14,947 nucleotides of DNA from an uncultured Lachnospiraceae bacterium. GTDB taxonomy: Bacteria; Bacillota; Clostridia; Lachnospirales; Lachnospiraceae. The notes under the pieces were generated by a model. That model saw only the letters and a program-made list of their open reading frames with translations. It did not search any database and was not told where the DNA came from. Positions 1-7,193 of this stretch are shown in pieces (within the stretch, counting starts at the first letter, position 1; each line of letters begins with the position of its first letter). A program made the translations under genes and the position numbers. The stretch is taken from positions 1 to 14,947 of the forward strand of contig USGM01000082.1 in NCBI GenBank assembly GCA_900554205.1. The letters are read 5' to 3'.

Positions 1-151
1 AAGTGCCGGCGGCTCCAGAGTGCGCTGCTTGTGGTCAGGTGCATTCTGTGCAACTGTCAGTGGAAAATGAGTCAGGCGTATTCTGAGCGACTGGTGGGTG
101 GAATGTGCGAGCCTCACGATTACGTGAGAGAGGTATATAGGGGAGGATTTT
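1..151 (+). other. Leader region upstream of the surface-protein gene
   Basis: No confident gene lies here. One frame (3-86) stays open from the window edge to a TGA and could be the last 27 codons of an upstream gene, but nothing in it is recognisable. A second frame is open from base 1 into the next gene and is probably chance. The region holds a perfect hairpin (113-128) and ends in a strong ribosome binding site, AGGGGAGG, at 139-146. I see no convincing -35/-10 pair, so the promoter of the surface-protein gene may lie outside the window. Confidence 0.4.
113..128 (+). repeat. Perfect 6-bp stem-loop in the leader
   Basis: CTCACG (113-118) and CGTGAG (123-128) are exact reverse complements around the loop ATTA. 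The hairpin sits 10 bases before the Shine-Dalgarno of the large surface-protein gene. It has no U-tract, so it is not an intrinsic terminator. It could stabilise the 5' end of the transcript or act as an operator; its function is unknown. Confidence 0.4.
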
Positions 152-3100
152 ATGAAGAAGAATAGGAAGTCTTTGTGGAAGAAATCAGTGTTCCTGCTTT
201 CGTCTGCATTGCTGGCGGGGATGGTTGCCGGAAACGGCAGCGAACTCGGAAGGGTTCATGCTGTCGGAGGTACGCCGAGCGTGACAAGCTTTGCGACGAA
301 GGATGAGCTTAAGACAAAGTTCAGTCTTGACGGAATGAGTGATGGAGTGGAGGATACCGTCGGCAGATTGCGCTTTGGAAAGAATGCGTACGATGAGTCG
401 CAGATATGGTATATTGCCGGAACGGACAGAGGTATAAAGAGAGCCGATGGTACGGCATTGGATGATAATATTGTTCTCTTTGCTGCGGAACCGATTTTGG
501 GAAAAAGTGAGACGGACGGAACAACAATAGAAGGACAGAAGTTTTCGGCTAACAAATTTGAAGAACCATATGATTATGAGCCAGTGTCGGGCTGTCAGTA
601 TTCCGGTAACACACCGGCACAGGTGTATTCAAACCATTATGGCAGGAGTGACCTCCGTGCAACACTCCGAGCGATGGCGGAGTCGGAGGCTTATTTCACA
701 AAAGTGGAACAGAGTCTGATGAATGAGACTACGGTTGAGACACTGGATACGCTGAACAATGTGACCTATACCACGACAGATAAGCTTTATGCACTCAGCA
801 TATGGGATGTCAATGCGTGCCCTGCAATTTATTGGGAAAATAATCAGGCTGTTAATGAGTTTACTGAACCAGACAAGATCTATGCAGGAAGCGGCAACAA
901 TATTGCCATTGCGAGCGAGCTGTACAGCGGTACCACCTCGTCTGGCACTTACTGGCTGCGTTCTCCTGCTACTAATATATATTGGGAAAATGGGGGGTAT
1001 GGTGCTTCCCAAAGGCAAACCTATTATCTTATAGCGGTTGTATCGAGCACGTCTAAGCAGCTTGCCACCGAATCCTGTGGCGTCACACGTGCAGTTAAGC
1101 CGGCAGCCAATCTTAACCTGACCAATGTCCTCTTTGCGTCCGCTGCGAAGGCAGCTTCGCAGGAACCGGTTTCGGGAACGATTGCGGACGGAACGCCGAT
1201 GGTGCTGCGTCTGGATGGAGCCGCATATGGGAAAGCAATCGGAACGGTCGGGTATGATGAAAGTCAGGGACTGATTGTTGCACAGAAGGATGCAAATGCT
1301 ACAGGAACAGTCTCCCTCGTTGTGCAGGGAAATGATGGGACACAGGACTGGTACTACAGTGTGGTTGTGGATGGGTCTGTGGTCGTGACGAAGGAGCAGC
1401 TACAGATGGCACCGATTTTTTCGGCGGTCACTTTTGGAGATTGTAAGATCTGGCTGGAGACAACCGAGGACAATGTGGCGTATGCGACGAAGCTGGCAGA
1501 ACCGTTGACACAGGCGGCAGCGGTTACAAAGAAAACAGTGAGCGAAGTGGAGCTTACCGGGATGAAGCCTGTCGGCGGCACGACGCTGGCAGATAATGCG
1601 ACTTGTACTACAGCGGGAATTGCTGCGGAATCGCTTGCAATTTCTTATACAGTGGAAAATGCTGTGCCTGCAACAGGTATTGCCGAGTGGGATACAGTGT
1701 ATAGTGCAAGCTTTACGTTGCGCACAGGGTTGGATGGAAATCAGGCATATGTGTTTGCTGATGATGTGAAGGTTACAGTCGATGGGGAGACAATAGGATT
1801 ACTTAACCCGGATCAATACGGCAGACTAAGCGGAGGCTGGGCTTTTACGACGGAAAAGAGAAAAATCACCGGAATCACTGCACCTGCCAGCCCGAACGGC
1901 GGGGTATTTTCCAACTATTATACGGCGGCAGATGTGCTGACGAACAGCGAGCTTGGCACACAGGCAGAGGTGACGCTCGAAGGAACGGCAGAGGTTACGG
2001 CAGAGCAGCGGTTCATGGATGTAGAGTGGAAGCTTGAAAATGCCAATGGGGCAGACTACGATGCCACACCGGGCGCTAAGAATACCTTCCGTTGGATGGT
2101 GAAGCCCGATGCTTATCAGAATTATGACGCGAACAATAACGCAATGACCGGCACATATGAGGTTGCAAACCGGGCGGCGACTCCGGTCAGCATTACCGGA
2201 AACGACGCGAACATAGCGTTCACAGGTGCGGACATTGACGTATCGGCTTACTTTACGATTGATCCGGCGGCGGGAACTGCGACCTATTCGCTTGAGGCGG
2301 GAGGAACGGGAAAGGGAGCCCTGAACGGAAGCGTGCTCACCGTGACGCAGGCGGGAACCTTCTTTATCAAGGCATCCACGGCGGCGAACGGCAATTATGC
2401 GGCAGGGGAGAAGACGATTACGCTCACCGTGGGCGAGGGAAGCATTGTAAGTACAGCAACGGATTACAACGGTATTTACGACGGACAGCCGCACAGTATC
2501 ACAGTCAGCGTGACAGAGCCGTCCGGCGCGGTCGTGACCTACAGCACGGATGGCGTGAATTTCGGAGCGGAGAATCCGAAGTTTACCAAAGCCGGCAGCT
2601 ATGATGTGGCATATAGGATTGAGAAAGAGAATTATGCTACGGTTACAGGTACAAAGAAGGTTGTGATCGAAAAGAGGGGCATCACGATCACGGCAGGAGA
2701 GCAGACGATTCTGTGGGGAACTGTCATCGACCAGACAAAATATACCGTGTCAACAGCGGCGGGCAATGAGCTGGCGGCAGGAGACCATATCGCAGGAATT
2801 GCACTCACGCCAAGCACTTCGGAGCGCACGGAGAACGGCACAATCACGGTTGGCAGTGTGAAGATCGTGAATGCCGCGGGCGAGGATGTGACGGACAGCT
2901 ATAAGCTTTCAGCGGTTCAGGGAGTCCTTAAGATTACGCATAACACGACGCTTGCACCGGACAGGATCGAAGCGGTCAAGACGAGAACCGCATACAAAGC
3001 GGGGGATGCTCTGAATCTGGATGATCTGACAGTGACGGCTTATTATGCGGACGGCTACAGCGAGGTCGTGACGGGCTATACGACAAACGCTTCCGGCATT

Positions 3101-4201
3101 AATATGTCTGTGCAGGGCGCAAAGATATTGACAGTGAGCTTTACACAGAACGGAGTGACCAAGACAAAGGATCTCGTGCTCACGGTAGATGCTCAGCCGT
3201 CTGTACAGTTTGCAGTTACGGCGACGGCAGGTGCGAACGGAAAGATAACACCGGACGGTACGGTATTGCTGAATCAGGGAGGCAGCCAGACCTTTACAAT
3301 TACTCCGGATTCCGGCTATGTGATCGATACACTGACGGTTGACGGCAGTGCGGTTGCCGCAACCACAAGCTATACCTTCTCCGGCATAGCGTTAAATCAT
3401 ACCATCAGCGTGACCTTCAAGCCGGAGCCGCCGGTCATCACGCTCCAGCCGTCAGATAGAAGTGTCAACGCCGGAGAGACGGTGGTGTTCAAAACCGCAG
3501 TGACGGGAACGAATCTTGCCTACCAGTGGCAGGTTGACCGCAATGATAAAAAGGGCTGGGTAAACATCAGCCGTGCCGAGTCGACGGAATTGAAGCTGAA
3601 ATCCGTGGAACAGTCTCAGGACGGCTTCCGTTACCGCTGTATCATCAGCAATTCCACCGGCAGCGTGACAAGTAATGAGGTAAAGCTCACTGTGGTGCCG
3701 GTAAAGGTGGAATACAAGGTGAGCGAGGGGGCGGACAGTACCTTTACGATTGATGTGGACGAGAACCTCACCATCCGTGTTGATGCAGAGCTGAGCAGGT
3801 TTACCGGTGTGGAGATGGACGGATGGGCGGTTGATCCCACCAACTATACTTCGTGGAGCGGCTCTACCTATGTGAAGTTTACGAAGGACTTCATGAATAC
3901 GCAGGTTGTGGGCACCCACACCATCAGAATACTTTTCAGTGACGGCTATGCCACTACCATTGTCACAATTGCAAGGAACGAACAGCAAAGCGAGGAAACG
4001 GTAACCCCGGCTCCGACACCATCTGAAGAGATTACAGTGCCTGCGGGCAATACCGATAAGACTACGCCGGAGGCAGGCGGCGATAGCGTGCCGAAGGCGC
4101 ATGGGAATACTGCGTTGATCGTGGGATGCATCATCTTAATGGTAATCTGCGGTGCGGCGCTTGTGATTTTTGGCTTAACCAGAAGAAGTAAGGACAAATA
4201 A
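152..4201 (+). CDS. Large secreted surface protein: WLRSP (DUF6273-like) domain plus Ig/MBG-type repeats and C-terminal membrane anchor
   Basis: A 1349-residue envelope protein, probably displayed outside the cell as an adhesin or binding protein; ligand unknown. Residues 1-38 form a Sec signal peptide (KKNRKSLWKK, hydrophobic core, likely cut after VHA). Residues ~41-325 resemble DUF6273, with YWLRSP at 267-272 and VTRAVKPAANLNL at 311-323. Residues ~335-675 are beta-rich modules I cannot assign. Then come a bacterial Ig-like module (~676-760), two MBG/YDG-like modules (~761-841, 842-928), a Big-type module (~933-1012), an InlB-B-repeat-like module (~1018-1091), an Ig domain with CxxW-like QWQV...YRC pattern (~1094-1182), and an unassigned domain (1186-1274). 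A Thr/Pro/Glu-rich linker precedes VPKAHG (1313-1318), a membrane helix (~1320-1341) and basic tail RRSKDK. This layout resembles a sortase signal without a proper LPXTG. ATG 152 follows AGGGGAGG by 5 bases. Confidence 0.85.
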   Translation: MKKNRKSLWKKSVFLLSSALLAGMVAGNGSELGRVHAVGGTPSVTSFATKDELKTKFSLDGMSDGVEDTVGRLRFGKNAYDESQIWYIAGTDRGIKRADGTALDDNIVLFAAEPILGKSETDGTTIEGQKFSANKFEEPYDYEPVSGCQYSGNTPAQVYSNHYGRSDLRATLRAMAESEAYFTKVEQSLMNETTVETLDTLNNVTYTTTDKLYALSIWDVNACPAIYWENNQAVNEFTEPDKIYAGSGNNIAIASELYSGTTSSGTYWLRSPATNIYWENGGYGASQRQTYYLIAVVSSTSKQLATESCGVTRAVKPAANLNLTNVLFASAAKAASQEPVSGTIADGTPMVLRLDGAAYGKAIGTVGYDESQGLIVAQKDANATGTVSLVVQGNDGTQDWYYSVVVDGSVVVTKEQLQMAPIFSAVTFGDCKIWLETTEDNVAYATKLAEPLTQAAAVTKKTVSEVELTGMKPVGGTTLADNATCTTAGIAAESLAISYTVENAVPATGIAEWDTVYSASFTLRTGLDGNQAYVFADDVKVTVDGETIGLLNPDQYGRLSGGWAFTTEKRKITGITAPASPNGGVFSNYYTAADVLTNSELGTQAEVTLEGTAEVTAEQRFMDVEWKLENANGADYDATPGAKNTFRWMVKPDAYQNYDANNNAMTGTYEVANRAATPVSITGNDANIAFTGADIDVSAYFTIDPAAGTATYSLEAGGTGKGALNGSVLTVTQAGTFFIKASTAANGNYAAGEKTITLTVGEGSIVSTATDYNGIYDGQPHSITVSVTEPSGAVVTYSTDGVNFGAENPKFTKAGSYDVAYRIEKENYATVTGTKKVVIEKRGITITAGEQTILWGTVIDQTKYTVSTAAGNELAAGDHIAGIALTPSTSERTENGTITVGSVKIVNAAGEDVTDSYKLSAVQGVLKITHNTTLAPDRIEAVKTRTAYKAGDALNLDDLTVTAYYADGYSEVVTGYTTNASGINMSVQGAKILTVSFTQNGVTKTKDLVLTVDAQPSVQFAVTATAGANGKITPDGTVLLNQGGSQTFTITPDSGYVIDTLTVDGSAVAATTSYTFSGIALNHTISVTFKPEPPVITLQPSDRSVNAGETVVFKTAVTGTNLAYQWQVDRNDKKGWVNISRAESTELKLKSVEQSQDGFRYRCIISNSTGSVTSNEVKLTVVPVKVEYKVSEGADSTFTIDVDENLTIRVDAELSRFTGVEMDGWAVDPTNYTSWSGSTYVKFTKDFMNTQVVGTHTIRILFSDGYATTIVTIARNEQQSEETVTPAPTPSEEITVPAGNTDKTTPEAGGDSVPKAHGNTALIVGCIILMVICGAALVIFGLTRRSKDK

Positions 4202-4248
4202 ATGCTCTACTGACAGCATATAATGCATAAAAAGTAAGGAAATGCATT

Positions 4249-4728
4249 ATGGGTAAGCAGACAAAAATAAATTGGAAGGCACTTTTTATCAGCATCGCCA
4301 TCAGCCTCGGAACAGGAATTGTCAGTTCGATTCTCACCGGGAGGGCGATGCGGGAGTACCAGAATCTATATCAGCCACCTCTGGCGCCGCCGGGGTGGCT
4401 GTTTCCTGTTGTCTGGACAATTCTCTATATTCTGATGGGCGTTGCCGCATATCTTGTCTGGGAGACCGGCGGCACGGAGGTGCGGAATGCGCTGACACTC
4501 TATCTGGTGCAGTTGCTCCTCAACGCGCTGTGGCCGGTATTCTTTTTCCGCTTTCATGCGTATTTTCTGGCATTTGCCGAGCTGCTGCTCCTATGGCTGG
4601 CAATTTACCTGACGATAAAGCAGTTTAAGGAGATCAACAGGGCGGCGGCTCTTTTGATGCTGCCTTATCTTGCGTGGGTCACCTTCGCGGCATATTTAAA
4701 TCTTGCGATCGCACTCCACACCCCTTGA
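4249..4728 (+). CDS. TspO/MBR family membrane protein
   Basis: A 159-residue integral membrane protein of the tryptophan-rich sensory protein / peripheral benzodiazepine receptor family, which binds porphyrins and related hydrophobic ligands; its role in anaerobic Firmicutes is unsettled. Family hallmarks are clear: PPLAPPGWLFPVVWTILY at 43-60, NALWPVFFF at 92-100, and LPYLAWVTFAAYLN at 138-151, over five hydrophobic segments in the usual length. The start ATG follows TAAGGA (4235-4240) by 8 bases; an earlier ATG at 4242 is out of frame and stops after four codons. The gene begins 47 bases after the surface-protein stop with no terminator between, so read-through from that gene is plausible, though I see no functional link. 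Gene symbol tspO would be a family-level name only. Confidence 0.9.
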   Translation: MGKQTKINWKALFISIAISLGTGIVSSILTGRAMREYQNLYQPPLAPPGWLFPVVWTILYILMGVAAYLVWETGGTEVRNALTLYLVQLLLNALWPVFFFRFHAYFLAFAELLLLWLAIYLTIKQFKEINRAAALLMLPYLAWVTFAAYLNLAIALHTP

Positions 4729-4730
4729 CA

Positions 4731-4759
4731 GGTGCCAGAGGGACGTTTCTTTTGACCCC
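4731..4759 (+). repeat. Degraded REP-like palindromic element
   Basis: The stretch begins GGTGCCAGAGGGACG and ends TTTCTTTTGACCCC. I recall a dispersed Firmicutes repeat of the form GGTGTCAGAGGGACG...TTTTGACACC with perfect terminal inverted repeats; this copy differs at one base in each arm. It starts two bases after the tspO stop. The family match is from memory and not from a search, so treat it as tentative. Confidence 0.35.
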
Positions 4760-4816
4760 GGTATCTTGTCGCGAGAGGTGGTACTTTGGCATGGCTGTGT
4801 TCCTCGGGTTCAGGGC

Positions 4817-4846
4817 TTGCAGAACTGCCATGCAATGTGGTAGACT
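4817..4846 (+). promoter_or_regulatory. Probable promoter of the deacylase gene
   Basis: TTGCAG (4817-4822) and TAGACT (4841-4846) are separated by 18 bases and lie about 65 bases ahead of the deacylase start. The -35 hexamer is identical to that of the well-formed minus-strand promoter at 8953-8981. The -10 is imperfect. One arm of a 7-bp inverted repeat (GCATGGC 4789-4795 / GCCATGC 4827-4833) falls in the spacer and could be an operator. Confidence 0.4.
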
Positions 4847-4912
4847 ATATCAAAAGCATATTTTTAATAAATCTATGGCGAATGAACTTTATAGAGGGAG
4901 ACAGAATATACG

Positions 4913-5398
4913 ATGGCGAAGCAGAAGGAAGTAAAGACAAATGCAATGCGGATATTGGAGTCCATGAAGATTCCTTACCAACAGTACACTTATGAATGTG
5001 AGGAGTTTGTGGACGGACTCCAGATAGCAGACCAGCTCGGGCTGCCATACGAAAAGGTATATAAGACGCTTGTCACCGTCGGAAACAGCAAGGACTATTT
5101 TGTCTTTGTCATTCCGATCGCGGAGGAACTGGATTTGAAGGCAGCAGCGCGGAGCGTGGGTCAGAAGAGTGTTGAGATGATTCACGTCAAGGACATCAAT
5201 GCAATCACCGGCTACATCAGGGGTGGCTGTACTGCGATTGGCATGAAGAAGCAGTATGTGACAAGGATCGACAGTTCTGCCGAGCATCTGGAGAAGATTA
5301 TTGTCAGCGGAGGGCGGATTGGTTCCCAGCTTGGGCTTGCCCCCGCCGATCTGGCGAAGGCTGCGAGGGCGGAATTTGCCGATCTGATAAGACACTGA
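4913..5398 (+). CDS. ybaK: YbaK/EbsC-family Cys-tRNA(Pro)-type deacylase
   Basis: A 161-residue cytoplasmic trans-editing enzyme of the YbaK/EbsC branch (INS superfamily), known to hydrolyse tRNA-Pro mischarged with cysteine. The invariant lysine is present as K51 in VYKTLV, and the substrate-pocket loop GYIRGGCTAIG (100-110) and SGGRIGSQLGL (132-142) fit the family. Length is normal and the frame is intact. ATG 4913 follows AGGGAG (4895-4900) with a rather long 12-base spacing; another in-frame start is not obvious. It has its own probable promoter, and the next gene has a strong separate promoter, so it is likely monocistronic. Lying next to tyrS, it forms a small tRNA-quality neighbourhood, but no mechanistic link is implied. 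Related INS members (ProX, YeaK) have other substrates; substrate choice is inferred from overall resemblance. Confidence 0.88.
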   Translation: MAKQKEVKTNAMRILESMKIPYQQYTYECEEFVDGLQIADQLGLPYEKVYKTLVTVGNSKDYFVFVIPIAEELDLKAAARSVGQKSVEMIHVKDINAITGYIRGGCTAIGMKKQYVTRIDSSAEHLEKIIVSGGRIGSQLGLAPADLAKAARAEFADLIRH

Positions 5399-5426
5399 GT
5401 AAAGCCATTTAACTTTGAAAAAAGAC

Positions 5427-5455
5427 TTGACAACAGTTTTTTTATTTTCTATAAT
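5427..5455 (+). promoter_or_regulatory. Consensus sigma-A promoter of tyrS
   Basis: A perfect TTGACA (5427-5432) is followed after exactly 17 bases, mostly T, by a perfect TATAAT (5450-5455). Transcription should start near 5462, just before the T-box leader. Such a full consensus promoter is typical where control is exerted downstream by attenuation. Confidence 0.85.
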
Positions 5456-5461
5456 GCAGAA

Positions 5462-5752
5462 AACAGAATACAAAAAGCAATGATAAGAAGAAGTAGCACA
5501 TCGTGGAGCATACAGAAAGCAGCCGGCTGATGAGAGGCGCATGGGAAACCTTGTGTGAATACATCTTTGAGCTTCACACCAAATTCCGTATGGATAGTAG
5601 GCTGTGACGGTTCCTGCACCCGTTATCGTGCTAGGGTATAAGCTGCGGCGCAGTCGTACCCGAAGAGGCAGACAGTGTGAGCTGTCTGTGAACATTAGGT
5701 GGTACCACGAGATATAAGCTCTCGTCCTTTTGACAGGACGGGGGCTTTTTTT
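5462..5752 (+). promoter_or_regulatory. Tyrosine T-box riboswitch leader
   Basis: An RNA leader that senses the charging state of tRNA-Tyr and controls tyrS by transcription antitermination. Stem I spans about 5483-5576; its specifier loop carries GAA-UAC-A with the tyrosine codon UAC at 5560-5562. A 7-bp stem III is seen as CAGACAG (5669-5675) / CTGTCTG (5682-5688). The T-box sequence AGGTGGTACCACG is at 5697-5709. Its UGGU (5700-5703) can pair with the ACCA end of uncharged tRNA-Tyr. The antiterminator forms by AGG (5697-5699) with CCT (5726-5728) and ACGAG (5707-5711) with CTCGT (5721-5725), leaving the usual UGGUACC bulge. The same CTCGTCCT strand is used by the terminator at 5717-5752, giving mutually exclusive folds. 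Confidence 0.93.
5717..5752 (+). terminator. T-box intrinsic terminator
   Basis: A 12-bp stem (5717-5728 with 5735-5746, some G-U pairs) with a six-base loop is followed by an unbroken run of seven T (5746-5752). It ends the leader transcript when tRNA-Tyr is charged. Confidence 0.9.
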
Positions 5753-5809
5753 GTGCGCTTTGCACCGCAAATAGCCCGCCGTCAGGAATATTTTAAGGAG
5801 GAAACAAAT

Positions 5810-7045
5810 ATGAACGTAGTAGAAGAGAAGAATTTACAACAGCAGGTACATCATCAGATGCGCGTGATCAGGCAGGGTGCGGCCGAACTGATCGGAGAGG
5901 AGGAGCTGGAGGCAAAGCTCATGCGAAGCCTTCAGACCGGAAAGCCGTTGACCGTGAAGTTCGGCATGGATCCGAGTGCGCCCGACCTTCATCTCGGGCA
6001 TGCGGTTGCACTCCGGAAGTTGAAACAAATTCAGGATCTTGGGCATACTGTTGTCATCGTCATCGGAGACTTCACGGGAAAAATCGGCGATCCGACCGGA
6101 AAGAGCAAGGGAAGAAAGGCAATGACGGACAGGGAAGTGCTGGTCAATGCGCTGACCTATCAGGAGCAGATTTTCCATATCCTTGACCGGGAGAAGACGC
6201 AGGTGCGCTACAATGGGGAGTGGCTGGAACTCTTAAAGCTGGATGAGGTACTGCAGCTCGCCTCGACGATCACAGTTGCCAGAATGCTGGAGAGAGAGGA
6301 CTTTAAGAACCGTTTCCGGAACAATATTCCGATCGGGCTCCATGAATTTTTCTATCCCTTAATGCAGGCATATGATTCCGTTGCACTGGAAGCCGATCTG
6401 GAGCTTGGCGGAACAGACCAGACCTTCAACGTCCTCATGGGAAGAAGTCTTCAGAAGGATATGGGCATGGAGAGCCAGTCGGCATTGTTTATGCCGATTC
6501 TGGAGGGAACCGACGGCGTTGAGAAGATGAGCAAGAGCCTTGGAAATTACATTGGCATTTACGAGGATGCCAGAACGATGTTTACGAAGGTCATGCAGAT
6601 TCCGGACAGGTTTATCGTGAAATATTTTGAACTGGCGACAGACATTCAGCCGGAGAAGCTGGATCAGGTAAAAGAAGAGCTTGCGGACGGCGGCAATCCG
6701 AGGGATGCGAAGCTCCTTCTCGCAAAGACCATTACACGGCTCTACCACAGCGAGGAGGAGACAGAAGGGGCGGAAAGGTTTTTCCTCGAGGCATTTACAA
6801 AGCGTCAGGTGCCTGACGATGCGGACATACTTCCGGTTGTCATGGAGAAGGGAAATCTTCTGGATTGCATCCGGTCGTTAGTAAATGCGGGGATTGTTTC
6901 CAGCGGTGCAGAATTCAGACGCATGCTTGCACAGGGCGGTATACAGAAGAACGGTACGCGTGTCGGAGGTGTGGATGAGATGATCCAGACCGGGGATATC
7001 TTAAAAATCGGAAAGCGCAGATTTGTGAAAATTGAGATGTATTGA
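5810..7045 (+). CDS. tyrS: Tyrosyl-tRNA synthetase
   Basis: A 411-residue class Ic aminoacyl-tRNA synthetase that charges tRNA-Tyr with tyrosine in the cytoplasm. The ATP-binding signature HLGH lies at 61-64 after KFGMDPSAPDL, the GGTDQ substrate region at 200-204, and KMSKS at 239-243; a C-terminal S4 RNA-binding domain covers ~347-408. The KFGMDPSAPDLHLGH form points to the TyrRS type found as TyrZ/TyrS2 in Firmicutes rather than the classical B. stearothermophilus form. The frame is open from 5699, but that would place the start inside the T-box; ATG 5810 has AAGGAGG (5795-5801) 8 bases ahead and begins the protein properly. Expression is governed by the upstream promoter and tyrosine T-box. 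No strong terminator follows; only an all-A/T hairpin at about 7092-7105. Confidence 0.96.
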   Translation: MNVVEEKNLQQQVHHQMRVIRQGAAELIGEEELEAKLMRSLQTGKPLTVKFGMDPSAPDLHLGHAVALRKLKQIQDLGHTVVIVIGDFTGKIGDPTGKSKGRKAMTDREVLVNALTYQEQIFHILDREKTQVRYNGEWLELLKLDEVLQLASTITVARMLEREDFKNRFRNNIPIGLHEFFYPLMQAYDSVALEADLELGGTDQTFNVLMGRSLQKDMGMESQSALFMPILEGTDGVEKMSKSLGNYIGIYEDARTMFTKVMQIPDRFIVKYFELATDIQPEKLDQVKEELADGGNPRDAKLLLAKTITRLYHSEEETEGAERFFLEAFTKRQVPDDADILPVVMEKGNLLDCIRSLVNAGIVSSGAEFRRMLAQGGIQKNGTRVGGVDEMIQTGDILKIGKRRFVKIEMY

Positions 7046-7119
7046 GAAGAAAGTAGTAACAAAAACTACATTAAAAAGATTAAAAAACCATAAAATCTGA
7101 TTTTTAGACTGAAATCCTA

Positions 7120-7148
7120 TTGCTATTCGGAATTGTACGTGGTAATCT
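7120..7148 (+). promoter_or_regulatory. Probable promoter of the DegV-family gene
   Basis: TTGCTA (7120-7125), a 17-base spacer, then TGG-TAATCT with an extended -10 TG at 7140-7141 and the hexamer at 7143-7148. It lies 46 bases before the DegV-family start, in the A/T-rich gap (7046-7193) after tyrS that otherwise holds no gene. Confidence 0.45.
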
Positions 7149-7193
7149 ATACAAGATAATTTATGAAAATAAAACAGCGAGAGGATTTTGCGT

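Noticed and set aside
100..135. Group II intron domain V at the left edge (GTGCGAGCC followed by a hairpin)
   Set aside because: The start resembles GAGCC, but the matching 3' GGTTC strand and the GAAA tetraloop are absent.
600..1110. Possible variable region of a diversity-generating retroelement in the WLRSP domain
   Set aside because: The WLRSP fold prompts the idea, but there is no template repeat, reverse transcriptase or accessory gene in the window, and the domain is N-terminal rather than C-terminal.
1826..2494. Long open frame on the minus strand inside the surface-protein gene (also 3452-4102 minus)
   Set aside because: Arginine/cysteine-rich shadow translations without recognisable domains or ribosome sites, opposite a clear coding frame.
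4889..5770. 293-codon minus-strand open frame across the deacylase gene and T-box
   Set aside because: It crosses a real gene, a promoter and a structured leader in antisense, and its sequence has no protein-like pattern.
5699..5809. N-terminal extension of tyrS by 37 residues from an upstream ATG
   Set aside because: It would begin inside the T-box and run through the terminator; ATG 5810 has an ideal AAGGAGG and fits the family.
7092..7105. Possible terminator of tyrS (AAAAT-CTG-ATTTT followed by T)
   Set aside because: The stem is five A-T pairs only, too weak to call.
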